A program made the position numbers and the translations under genes. A stretch of 64,000 bases of DNA, taken from assembly GCA_015055965.1 (NCBI GenBank), contig SVHG01000009.1, positions 37,001 to 101,000 of the forward strand. Reading direction: 5' to 3'. Below, one piece after another: positions 30,362 to 40,300 of this stretch (position 1 is its first letter; every line of letters begins with the position of its first letter). Source of the stretch: Clostridiales bacterium. GTDB lineage: Bacteria > Bacillota > Clostridia > Christensenellales > Borkfalkiaceae. The notes below the pieces were generated by a model, which worked only from the letters and a program-made list of their open reading frames with translations, searched no databases and was not told the origin of the DNA.

Positions 30362-30386
30362 AATAATTTTTTGTGAGGTATAAAAA

Positions 30387-32750
30387 ATGAAAAAACTATC
30401 ATCTACTATGAAAAAGATAGTAACCTTGATGTTAGTCGTAGTGCTTGCTTTTAGCGTTATTGCTTGTAATGACGAAAATGAATCAAGCTCTTCAATTAAC
30501 GATAATTCATCAAGTGATTCTTCTTCAGAAATCGTTGTAACTCCGGCAGTTTCTATTTCACTAACCAGTGATAAGGATTCTATTAGAGTCGGTGAGGAAG
30601 CAAATCTAACCGTAGTCGTTGAAAACAGCGATAATACGGAATACGAATGGTCAGTTTCAGAAAACGGCAAGGATATCGTTCAAATTGCAGATAACGTTTT
30701 ATCTGTAAGAGAGGGTGCTGAAATTAAGTTTGATACTGCCGTAACCGTAACTGCAACCGCAAAGGCAGATAAAAATGCAAGAGCTTCAAAGACCATCACC
30801 ATTATCGCCCCCATTGTTGAAGGTAGAGTTGGTGATTTAACGTCAGAAATGATTGAAGCAATCGGCAATCCCTCTATTACCGTAACCGGAACTTTAACTG
30901 ACGTTTACTTCAATAACTATCAATCATACTTAAATTCAGAAACCGTTTACGATATGGCAGTTGAAATGGAAAACGGTAAGTGGAAGGGCTCTTGGAAGGT
31001 TCAAGGGGATGATTCATTCATTACCGATAGCTACCGTAAGGGCTCAAAGGATGGCGTTAAGGATTATAACGGAAATATCGGCCACCAAATGGAAAAGATT
31101 TATATCAATAAGAACAACGAGGTTTCAGTTTCAGCCGTTAAGGACTATATGTCTTATTCTGCAATTTGGGAATCTCAACACCTTTGGAACCACCTTTCAA
31201 ACCTTAACGTAAACGATTTTACTTACGATGCGGAAAGCGGTCTTTACTCTTATAAGGTAGACCCCAAGGATGAAGCAAGCTTATACTTAATGACTTATCT
31301 TTCTTACTCATTAACTCCTTTACTTGCAGATACCTTAGTTGAAATTGCATTTACCGTTGACGTAGAATTAGGCGCAATTACCTCTTTAATCGGTAAGACT
31401 GAAAGAATTTACGAAGGTCTTGACGAGCAAAGCGGAGAATTTGACGCTTATTACGATACCATCATTAACCTACAATTCTCTAACGTTGGTTCAACCACCG
31501 TTTCTGATCCCGAAGCATACGCTGCTCCTATGAATGCAAACGTATTAGAAGGCGCTCTTAACGAAATGAAGGGTGCAACCAATTACACCTTCAATATTGA
31601 AGATAATACCATTTACGCAGCTTCAGGCGATGGTAGTGATTACGAAATGTACGGCGTAAACGTTGGAAATACTGCAAGCGGTAAGGTTGGAACTATCGGT
31701 TACGTTACCGAAGATAAGATTCTTATCCACGAAACCGGCAAGTATTCTTATTCAATTGATGATAAGCTATATCACCACAGCTATCGCGGTTACGTTCAAA
31801 ATGATGATAACACTTACGATTACTTTGAAAATAAGGGTAGTGTTTTAACCGGTAAGAGAAAATACACCGGCAATATGCTTGATGCTATGCCCGGATTTGA
31901 TTTTTCCGTTAACGTATTTAAATTTGCAGGTATGGAAACGGTTGCCGTTGGTAACGGATATCAAAATCTTTACAAATTCGTTCTTCGTGAAAACTCTATC
32001 ACCAGAGAAGTTGGTATGGAGCTTTGCATAGACGGTAAAGATGCAGCAGCTTTAGCAACTGCTAAGCTTACCATTTGGGTAATAGTTGATAATCAAGGAA
32101 ACGCTCACGTTCAAAAAGCATCAGTTCCTTACGATTTAGTAAGCGGAACTTGGACCGGAACTTACGATATTACTTACGGTAGAATTGGTTCAACCACTAT
32201 TGACGATTCATTCTTCGTTGATTACGTTCCCAGAACTATCCCCACTACTTGGGCGGATACCGAAACTATGTATTACCAAATCAACTTCACCGGTAACACC
32301 TTCAACGAAAATACTCAAACCGTTATGGAAGCATGCTACGGTGACGCTGTGGATTCAATTCCTTCCCCCACTTTATTCTTTGAAGCGTTTGGCGATAGCT
32401 TAAGCGGTCCTTTCTACGATTGGAAGGAAACCTCTAAGGTTGATGCAGACGGAAATGCAATTAAGATGGGTTGGGTAAGCACTAACTTAACCGTTAACGA
32501 ATCATATCTTGATGAAAACGATAGAATTGAAAACTTTGATGCGTTAGTTGCTCACATGGACGAAGTATTTGCTAAATACGGCTTTGCAAGAAGTGTTGCT
32601 AACACCGATATCACGGGTGGCGAAAGTGGAAAAGCACCCAAGTATATTACTTATACTAACGACGAAATCATGGTTGTTATCGAAAATATCGGCACGAAGT
32701 ACTTATACGTTGATTTCTATAAGCTAGGCGATTGGTCTTTAAACAGATAA
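30387..32750 (+). CDS. Surface lipoprotein with Ig-like domain, paralogue of the preceding gene, 787 aa
   Basis: GAGG precedes the ATG at 30387, and a second in-frame ATG eight codons in is also possible. The signal ends in VIAC (Cys27), then a Ser-rich linker. Residues 50-145 form a Big_2-like Ig domain (VSISLTSDKDSIRVGEE; ITIIAP). From about residue 150 the protein parallels its neighbour, with the same order of segments: 'DLTSEMIEAIG', a WNHLSNLNVNDFTYD motif matching 'LQNLSVNDFVFD', 'IPTTWADTE', and a C-terminal helix 'FDALVAHMDEVFAKYGFARS'. It lacks the Fn3 unit of its paralogue. Function is unknown. Co-transcription with the protease and importer is likely because no terminator or promoter is seen between them. 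Confidence 0.78.
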   Translation: MKKLSSTMKKIVTLMLVVVLAFSVIACNDENESSSSINDNSSSDSSSEIVVTPAVSISLTSDKDSIRVGEEANLTVVVENSDNTEYEWSVSENGKDIVQIADNVLSVREGAEIKFDTAVTVTATAKADKNARASKTITIIAPIVEGRVGDLTSEMIEAIGNPSITVTGTLTDVYFNNYQSYLNSETVYDMAVEMENGKWKGSWKVQGDDSFITDSYRKGSKDGVKDYNGNIGHQMEKIYINKNNEVSVSAVKDYMSYSAIWESQHLWNHLSNLNVNDFTYDAESGLYSYKVDPKDEASLYLMTYLSYSLTPLLADTLVEIAFTVDVELGAITSLIGKTERIYEGLDEQSGEFDAYYDTIINLQFSNVGSTTVSDPEAYAAPMNANVLEGALNEMKGATNYTFNIEDNTIYAASGDGSDYEMYGVNVGNTASGKVGTIGYVTEDKILIHETGKYSYSIDDKLYHHSYRGYVQNDDNTYDYFENKGSVLTGKRKYTGNMLDAMPGFDFSVNVFKFAGMETVAVGNGYQNLYKFVLRENSITREVGMELCIDGKDAAALATAKLTIWVIVDNQGNAHVQKASVPYDLVSGTWTGTYDITYGRIGSTTIDDSFFVDYVPRTIPTTWADTETMYYQINFTGNTFNENTQTVMEACYGDAVDSIPSPTLFFEAFGDSLSGPFYDWKETSKVDADGNAIKMGWVSTNLTVNESYLDENDRIENFDALVAHMDEVFAKYGFARSVANTDITGGESGKAPKYITYTNDEIMVVIENIGTKYLYVDFYKLGDWSLNR

Positions 32751-32778
32751 TTAAAATTTAAAAGGAAGGGTAATCAAT

Positions 32779-35700
32779 ATGAAAAAATTAATAAAAGCAC
32801 TTTTATTGGCGGTAACGTTGATTGCCTTTGCTCTTTCAGCTTGTTCTGAGCCGAGCGATAGTACGGAAGAGGGTAGCTCAATATCCTCTTCCCCTACCTC
32901 GGTAGAGCCTGCTGAAGCTGTTGAAGTTACTGCAATAAGTAATGCAGTAGAGATTGAGGATATTTATCTTAACGAGCACGATTTTACCGCTTACTTTGAA
33001 ATTACAGTGGACGGCGGTAGCGTTGAGGTAAAGGAAGAATATCTTGATCTTTCAAATTTAAAGAATGAAGCGGGTATTTACGAGGTTTCGTGCACCTATA
33101 AAGGGGTAAGCGCAAGCGTTGAAGTAACCGTTTTACATAATGATTATTTAATTTCACTTTCACAAAGCGAGATATCGGTTAATAAGGCAAGCGCATTGGA
33201 TTATGATTATTTAGCATTGTTTGCCGCATACGTAAACGGGGTTAGGGTGGATATCACACCTGATATGATCAGCTCTAACGTATCTTCCGTTCCCGGCGTA
33301 TATACCTTTAGCGTAACGCTTGGCGATAAAACGGAGGTTTTAACCGTTAACGTTACTAATACGCACGATATACTTGTTGCTATTACTTATAAGGTTTGCA
33401 AAATAGCAGATACTGAGCTTGATAATTTTGACTACACCACGTTGTTCTCTTTGTTCGTTGACGGCAAAGCAGTTCAAGTGACGATGGATATGATTGACCT
33501 TTCTGCTCTTAGCGATGCATCCGTAGGTGATGAGCGTGACGTTAAATTTAGCTATTCTTTAGATGAAACAACGGTTACGAGGATTGCAAAGGTAGCAGTC
33601 GTTGCTCAAAGCGAATTGGTAATCAACTCCAAGAATATACAAATTTACCCAAATAGCGGGGCGGTTGATTTAACCACGCTATTCACTATAAGCAGGGGTA
33701 GTGAGGTAATTCCCGTTACCTCTGATATGATTTCGGGTAGTATAGACTATTCAAAGGCCGGCGATAACCAAATAACTCTTACGTACGGCGGTCAGCAAGC
33801 GGTTGCAAACGTAGAGGTTGTTGTTGGTGTTGTTATCACCTATGCCAGCGCAGATACGGTTGTTGTTTTAAAGGGCACTAATCAACAGTCTTATGCCTTT
33901 GAAAACGACTTTAACGTGGTTATTAACGGCATTCGTTTTACCATGATAGCAAGCTATATAGATAGCTCTAACGTTGATTTTTCAACCGCGGGAAGCTACA
34001 AGGCTAAGCTTAGATTACCTTATAATGAATCTTCTCTTTCACTATCGGGCGCAAAGTTTGATTATTATGAAAAGGAAATTACTTATTTGGTTGTTGAAAA
34101 CGAATATGAGCTTAAGCTAAAGGAGGAAAGAGTAACCTTAGAAAAGGGAACGACCTCTTACAATCCTTTCAAAAACATCACTCTTACGATTAACGGCTTA
34201 ATGCAAGCTTTAACGGATAACCCTGCATACGTTGATAAAATTTCATGTTATGCAAAGGTTGTTTCTGATCCCATTGTTTTTGATTCTATCGGCGTTCAAT
34301 ACGTAGCAGTCGAGGTTTACGTAAACGGACCTGATGCCCAGCCCGTGCTGGTTGAGTTTGAGTTGATTATTGAATCAGACGTTCAGATTAGCTCGTCCAA
34401 TAAGGTTGTGTTCACAGATACAACCGTAATGGCAACCGAGTTATTTACCATAACTAAAGCGGGTGAACCGGTTGAAGTTACCTTTGATATGATTACCGGT
34501 AAAATAGATACCTTTACCCCCGGCGTTTACACCGTTGAGCTTGATTATATGGGAATAATTGAACGCGCAACAGTAGTCGTTATGGGTAAGGAAATGCAGG
34601 GAACGTATAAAACGAATTTATATACGATTCCGGATTTTTATTCAAATGATGAAGAGGAAACAACCACAAGAGCACACGTTGGCGCAATGCAAATAAACGA
34701 AAAGGGCGAAATTACCATTAAGGGCGTTAAGGCGGAGGTAATTGACGCCGTTGACGAGCACACGATTATTTTCAAATATAAGTCTAATATTCACACCTTG
34801 TATTATAATAACGGAATCGTGGTTATTGAGCCTGATAATGCTATTAAGCTAAGATATTACGAGGATAAGCGCCCGTATATTTACTTTAACGAAAGCATTT
34901 GGACTATTTCAAGAAAATTCATCATCAATAGCACGGATATTTACGTTTATGAAAACGATTACGCTTGTTATTCGTTAGATGTATTCGTGCTTGAAAACAA
35001 AATAACAAAAGAAAAGGTTACCTATGCGTTAAAAACACACCTTGCTTCAAAGATAGGCTCTGATACCGTTTACGAGCTAAGCTGGGGAGAGGGAAGCTTT
35101 GCAGAAGGCTTTATAGGCCAAACGGGCGAAACCTCATCATTCACGATGAACGGTTTAACCTATAATTTCACCTTAAGTAATCCGGAAACGGGAAAGGTTT
35201 TAAAGGCAGAGGATGCGCAAAAGCTTTATGCAGGTATGACCTTTAAAGGAACTATAAACGGACAAAGCGCAACCCTTTCTGCAGACCAATACCAAGCGTT
35301 TACTTTAAAAATCGGAACTACTCAAATTTTTAAAGCTTCATCATTTGAAATTGGTTCTATGAGTAACGGTGGTGTTGATTATGCAAATCAAGAGGTGTTC
35401 TTATATTACGTTGACACGCGTGACGACGAGTTTTATTCTTATAAATTTAAGGTAGATCCCGTTAAAAAGACCTTTGAATATATCTCGCATGACAGTATGC
35501 TTGGCTATTACGAATCAGATAATGCGTACGTTATGTTTGACGGTTACGGTAGCGGGTTCATTAACTTTAACAGCGCAAGCTATGCAACCACCGATTTTAG
35601 CTATGAAAAGCTTGGCGGTATCGTGAATATTACCTATAAAAACACTATTTCAACCTTTGAATATGGCAAGAGCGCTCAGTTTTCTATTGATAAGTTTGGT

Positions 35701-37119
35701 AACGTTTTAACCGTTCACGCAGGACTTGGGCTTAACGTTGGCGATAAATTTGTTAACAGGTATATTCAATCGGGTATTATAGTTAACGTAAATATTGAAA
35801 CGATAGGTAAGGAAAGCAATACCGTTGCAAAAGCAGAGCTATATAGGGCTGTTGAAATTATCACGAAGGATGGCGTTTTAGCTGATGATGAAAAGTCCTC
35901 TTATATTGATACTAAGAAGGTTTACTTCGGCGGTGCAGGCTTTTACCAGTTAACCGTAAGCGCAGAGTTTTACGGCGAAAAGGTAACTGCTTATTACGCT
36001 ATTCAAGTTCTTAACAAAACGATTGAAGGGCATCCATTAGTTGGAACGTACGGTGCAGGCGTTATTTACCCACAAAATACTTTAGTTATAGACGCATACG
36101 GCAGGCTCACTATTAATACCGGTGAGGATTCTTTCGTTAGCGCTATAAAAATAGCGGATGATAATACCTTTAGCTCCGTGCTTTACGGTAAAAAGGGAAG
36201 GGCTTTGGTAAGCGGTGAGTTTATTGAAAACGGCCTTGTTAAAATTAGAGCAACGGGTGCGTTAAGCTATATTGATTATTACACTACCGGAAACTCTTAC
36301 GTAATAGGAAGAGGGACTACCGTTTTAAGAATCTTCAACTTAAAAAATAAGGTAGTATACCTTCTTACTCAGGCAGAAACCTCGGCAAACGGCGAAATCG
36401 CTCAAGTTGAGCTAATAAGCGGGGTAAGCGCAACGACCGTTGGTGCAATTCTAAAAATTACTACTGCTAAAACGGAGGTATTCGTTAAGGTTAATGAAGT
36501 TGGCAACGTAAAAACCGGTTTTATTTTTGCAGACGGTCACCGCGGTACGTTCACAGGTGAGGGCGAGCAGTTAGAATTAGATGGTTTTGGCCGTGCCGTT
36601 TACGGTAGTACGGTTGGAACTTACGTTGTTAACGGAAATAATAACGTTACCGTTTATATCAATAACCTTCCCGGTGTTTATAAGCTAAACGTTGAAAAGG
36701 GCACTTACACCAAAGTAGAAGTCGCTTTTGACAGTAGCTTAGTAGAGGGTAGAACGTTCTCTGCAGATTTATATTTCTTCTGCGGTGAATATATGTATTT
36801 AGCAAACACAGCCTTTAAGTTCTTAGCCGACGGCAAGGTATTAGTAACGTCAACCTCTTCAGAGCACGATAGCGGAAGTGATCCTTGCTCAGTTGATAAA
36901 TACGCTCCCGTATTCTGCTTGACGGGCGGAGCTCAAGGCACGTTTAACGTAAGCGGAACAAGAGTTACCGTTTCCGTTAACGGATACACGTTTGTGTTCA
37001 ATATCTCTAACGTCGTTGTGGTAAACGAGCTTGTTTGTGAAAATAACGGCGGATTAACGTCAGAGGATCACGGATATTTTACGGTTGGTGACTCTTTCAT
37101 TTACGTAGTTGAAGACTAA
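32779..37119 (+). CDS. Large lipoprotein with repeated Ig-like domains and beta-rich modules, 1446 aa
   Basis: AAGGAAGG precedes the ATG. The signal ends in ALSAC (Cys22) and is followed by a Ser/Glu linker. Residues 50-600 hold about six Ig-like units of the pattern 'F...V.G..V.VT.DMI..S...AGVYTV.V.Y', resembling Big_3-type bacterial Ig repeats. Residues 600-1446 are beta-rich modules that contain 'GTY' starts and 'LVIDAYGRL' or 'LELDGFGRAVYGS..GTY' patterns. The last of these is also found in the 1690-aa and 690-aa lipoproteins downstream. It is the last gene of the ~26-kb run that starts at 11225, and a stem-loop and a new promoter follow. Function is unknown; surface binding is the reasonable inference. 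Confidence 0.8.
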   Translation: MKKLIKALLLAVTLIAFALSACSEPSDSTEEGSSISSSPTSVEPAEAVEVTAISNAVEIEDIYLNEHDFTAYFEITVDGGSVEVKEEYLDLSNLKNEAGIYEVSCTYKGVSASVEVTVLHNDYLISLSQSEISVNKASALDYDYLALFAAYVNGVRVDITPDMISSNVSSVPGVYTFSVTLGDKTEVLTVNVTNTHDILVAITYKVCKIADTELDNFDYTTLFSLFVDGKAVQVTMDMIDLSALSDASVGDERDVKFSYSLDETTVTRIAKVAVVAQSELVINSKNIQIYPNSGAVDLTTLFTISRGSEVIPVTSDMISGSIDYSKAGDNQITLTYGGQQAVANVEVVVGVVITYASADTVVVLKGTNQQSYAFENDFNVVINGIRFTMIASYIDSSNVDFSTAGSYKAKLRLPYNESSLSLSGAKFDYYEKEITYLVVENEYELKLKEERVTLEKGTTSYNPFKNITLTINGLMQALTDNPAYVDKISCYAKVVSDPIVFDSIGVQYVAVEVYVNGPDAQPVLVEFELIIESDVQISSSNKVVFTDTTVMATELFTITKAGEPVEVTFDMITGKIDTFTPGVYTVELDYMGIIERATVVVMGKEMQGTYKTNLYTIPDFYSNDEEETTTRAHVGAMQINEKGEITIKGVKAEVIDAVDEHTIIFKYKSNIHTLYYNNGIVVIEPDNAIKLRYYEDKRPYIYFNESIWTISRKFIINSTDIYVYENDYACYSLDVFVLENKITKEKVTYALKTHLASKIGSDTVYELSWGEGSFAEGFIGQTGETSSFTMNGLTYNFTLSNPETGKVLKAEDAQKLYAGMTFKGTINGQSATLSADQYQAFTLKIGTTQIFKASSFEIGSMSNGGVDYANQEVFLYYVDTRDDEFYSYKFKVDPVKKTFEYISHDSMLGYYESDNAYVMFDGYGSGFINFNSASYATTDFSYEKLGGIVNITYKNTISTFEYGKSAQFSIDKFGNVLTVHAGLGLNVGDKFVNRYIQSGIIVNVNIETIGKESNTVAKAELYRAVEIITKDGVLADDEKSSYIDTKKVYFGGAGFYQLTVSAEFYGEKVTAYYAIQVLNKTIEGHPLVGTYGAGVIYPQNTLVIDAYGRLTINTGEDSFVSAIKIADDNTFSSVLYGKKGRALVSGEFIENGLVKIRATGALSYIDYYTTGNSYVIGRGTTVLRIFNLKNKVVYLLTQAETSANGEIAQVELISGVSATTVGAILKITTAKTEVFVKVNEVGNVKTGFIFADGHRGTFTGEGEQLELDGFGRAVYGSTVGTYVVNGNNNVTVYINNLPGVYKLNVEKGTYTKVEVAFDSSLVEGRTFSADLYFFCGEYMYLANTAFKFLADGKVLVTSTSSEHDSGSDPCSVDKYAPVFCLTGGAQGTFNVSGTRVTVSVNGYTFVFNISNVVVVNELVCENNGGLTSEDHGYFTVGDSFIYVVED

Positions 37120-37133
37120 GGTAAAAACAACGC

Positions 37134-37171
37134 GGGAATTTTAGTCGCGAGTAAAAAAAGGCTAAAATCCC
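37134..37171 (+). other. Stem-loop after the 1446-aa lipoprotein gene
   Basis: GGGAATTTTAG (37134-37144) pairs with CTAAAATCCC (37162-37171) with one bulge. An A-run, not a T-run, follows, so it is unlikely to be a strong forward terminator. Confidence 0.4.
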
Positions 37172-37203
37172 CACGAAAAAAATATATATTATCATATATA
37201 CGG

Positions 37204-37232
37204 TTGACAAAATTTCGCTTATTTGCTACGCT
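37204..37232 (+). promoter_or_regulatory. Candidate promoter for the 1690-aa lipoprotein gene
   Basis: A consensus TTGACA (37204-37209) and a 17-base spacer lead to TACGCT (37227-37232), preceded by TG plus one base. The -10 is weak (3 of 6) but the -35 is perfect and the extended -10 dinucleotide is in place. A TATAAA at 37232 is too far away. The leader is about 115 bases. Confidence 0.45.
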
Positions 37233-37356
37233 ATAAACATATTTTTTATGCAAGAATAGATTTAGACGCGTAAAACAAACGATTTTTAAAAAAATTGCAA
37301 CTAATTTATATGATTTTAACCAACAAGAAAAAAATTTTTTAAAGGAAGGTAAAATT

Positions 37357-40300
37357 ATGAAACGAATCAAAATATCGTTGATGGTTATTACTATCATGAT
37401 TCTTTCTTCACTTTTTGCTTGTTCTCACATGCATATTTTAGGCAATTGGTTCATTGACGTTGAACCTACTGCTGAAAAGGAAGGCTTGTACGTTCAGGTT
37501 TGTGAAAATTGTGGCGAAAGAATAGAGAAAGTAATTCCCGCACTTAGCGATGAAAGTGTTTGGACTTTAACTGAAACAGTTGAGCCCGATCATAAGAACC
37601 TTGGTAAGAAAGTTTACAACAGTATTTACGGTGAAGTAACTGTTGTGCTTGATTACGTTCCTCACGTTTACGGTGAATATACCTTAACCGTTAATCCCAC
37701 TTTAACGGATGCAGGTAAGGCAACTCACGCTTGTGAATGTGATTACGTTGAGGAGGTTGAAGTTCCTGCTTTAACTGATAGCGTTTGGACTGTTACAACC
37801 ACTCCTGCAACTCACTTTGAGGAAGGTGTAGACGTTTATACTTCAGTTTACGGCACGGTTTCTATTTCTATTGACGTTGTTCCCCACGCTTACGGCGCTT
37901 ATACTTTAACCGTTAATCCCACTTTAACGGATGCAGGTAAGGCAACTCACGCTTGTGAGTGCGGTCACGTTGAAGAAGTTGACGTTCCCGCTTTAACTGA
38001 TAGTGCTTGGACTGTTACAACCACTCCTGCAACTCACTTTGAAGAAGGTGTAGACGTTTATACTTCAGTTTACGGCACGGTTTCTATTTCTATTGACGTT
38101 GTTCCCCACGCTTACGGCGCTTATACTTTAACCGTTACTCCCACTTTAGCGGATGCAGGTAAGGCAACTCACGCTTGTGAGTGCGGTCACGTTGAAGAGG
38201 TTGACGTTCCTGCTTTAACTGATAGCGTTTGGACGGTTGAAAGCACTACTGTTCCCACTTACGATAAGGATGGCGTTGATACCTATTCTTCAGTTTACGG
38301 CGCTGTTGAAGTTGTTGTTGCAAGCTTAGTTGCTCCCTTTGATGTTAAGACCTATCACTCCATCAACTTTGATGCAAGCAATGAAGATTTATGGAAAAAC
38401 GGCGTTGTTGCTTACGATAAGGTTTGGAGTAATGCAAGCATCACCTTAGACGATTACGGCTGCGGTATCGGTACGGCATATCCCTTCCGTGGCGCATATA
38501 AGTTCTTTATCGTTGATGCTTTAACTGGCGAAATTCGCGTTGAAGCTTACGATCAATTAACTGAAGAAGTTTTCGTTCAAGACCCTGAATCTTGGGATCC
38601 TGAAGAAGGAACTTGGCAAACCGTTGGCGTTGTTGATGAAGACGGCAACCCCGTTTATAACTGGGAAACCCCCGCTAGCGTATATACCGCATGGATGGAT
38701 ATGGCAACCGGCTTAATTATTGCTCCCAGAAACAACGATTTCAGAGACGTTAACCTTTATACCCATTTAGAAGCAGGTCTTATTGATGCAACCGCTATTG
38801 CTTCTGCTTGGAACGGCGCAATGGCTATTGAATATACCTTCGCAGGTGTAACTCATTCAATTTTTGTTTATGATGATAGAGCATACTTCGGCGTTTCTTT
38901 CGTTGATTTAAGCGGTAACGCAATTGCTGCTAACGAATGCTTTAGCGCTGCAAACCTTCACGTTTTAGCAAAGGACGGTTCATTAATCGTTGGTTTTGCT
39001 GCAAATGAAGAAGGCAAGCTTGTTATTTCAGACGGCGTAGAAGGTAACTTCGTAAACGGCGAAAGCACTCTTTACTTAAACGGTAACGGCGTTGCTAACT
39101 TAAACGGTAACGTTGGTACATACGTTATTAACGATTCAAATATCGGTGTTTACGTAAACGGCGAATATTTAGAAGTAACCGTAGACGGCGCAACCTTCAC
39201 TTCAGTTAAGCCTATGGTAACCGTTGCTTTTGACGGTGGCGAATATGCAACCATTGACGCTGTTGAAGTTAACAAAAATATTGCAATCGATCTTCCCACT
39301 CCCACTCACGAACAATACACCTTCAAGGGCTGGATGTTAAACGGCGAAATCGTTGCTCAATCTTACGCACCCAGCGCAAGCGTAACCTTAGTTGCTTCTT
39401 GGAAGGCTAAAGTCGTTATCACCTTAGTTGGCTCATTAGAAGCTGATAACGTTTTATACCTTGGCGAAGGCGACGTTATAGGCGATTATTTACCCGTATA
39501 CGGCTTAAACGTTGAAATCGGTAAGATCTTCCGCGGTTGGTATTTAGACGCTGAATTTGGCGTTGAGCTTCCCGAAGACGCTGTTTTAAGTGAAGAAGAC
39601 GTTGCAGTTACCGTTTACGCTAAATGGGACGAGCTACCTGCTTACTACGGCACTTACTACGGAACTGAACTTTATAACGCAGGTTACGGCAACTACGGTG
39701 GTAAGACTCTTACTATTGATGAAAACGGTAACATTAGCGGTTTAAAGACCGGTACCGTTGTTGATTACGATCCTGAAACTCAAGTTGTAAATTGGAAAGA
39801 AACCAGCGGAACTCTTCGTAACTTCTTCTTTAACGCAGATTTAGGCGTTATTGCAGTTCCTTATAGCAGTTCCGGAACGGAAATTTCTAACGACTTCTAC
39901 TTCTTATCAAGAAATAACCCCTCAAACGGCAAGGTTAACGCATATTACGGTATTAAGGCTGCTAAAACTCCCGGTAGCTCTTCAAGAGGTTGGTACGCTC
40001 ACTTTGTAAATGCAGAAACCGATCTTGGAACAAGAGAAGTATTCTTATATAACAACCGTATTTACTCTGACTTTACTGCTGTTAACGGCTTAGGTAATCC
40101 CGTAACCGCTGCAACCGTAAAGAATGAAAAGATCGTTGTTGTTAAGGATGTAAACGGTAACGTTATCGTTTCTGTTGCTTCAAAGGGTACAAGCTTTGCA
40201 AGCACTTCTGATACCGTTGACTTAGACGCATACTTTGGTACTTATACAAACGGCGCTGAAACCGTTATTTTAGACGGTGTTGGCGGTATCGTTTACGGCG

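Noticed and set aside
37657..38322. Regular repeats considered as a CRISPR array
   Set aside because: The 222-base units are wholly in frame within one long gene and have no short repeat plus unique spacer structure.
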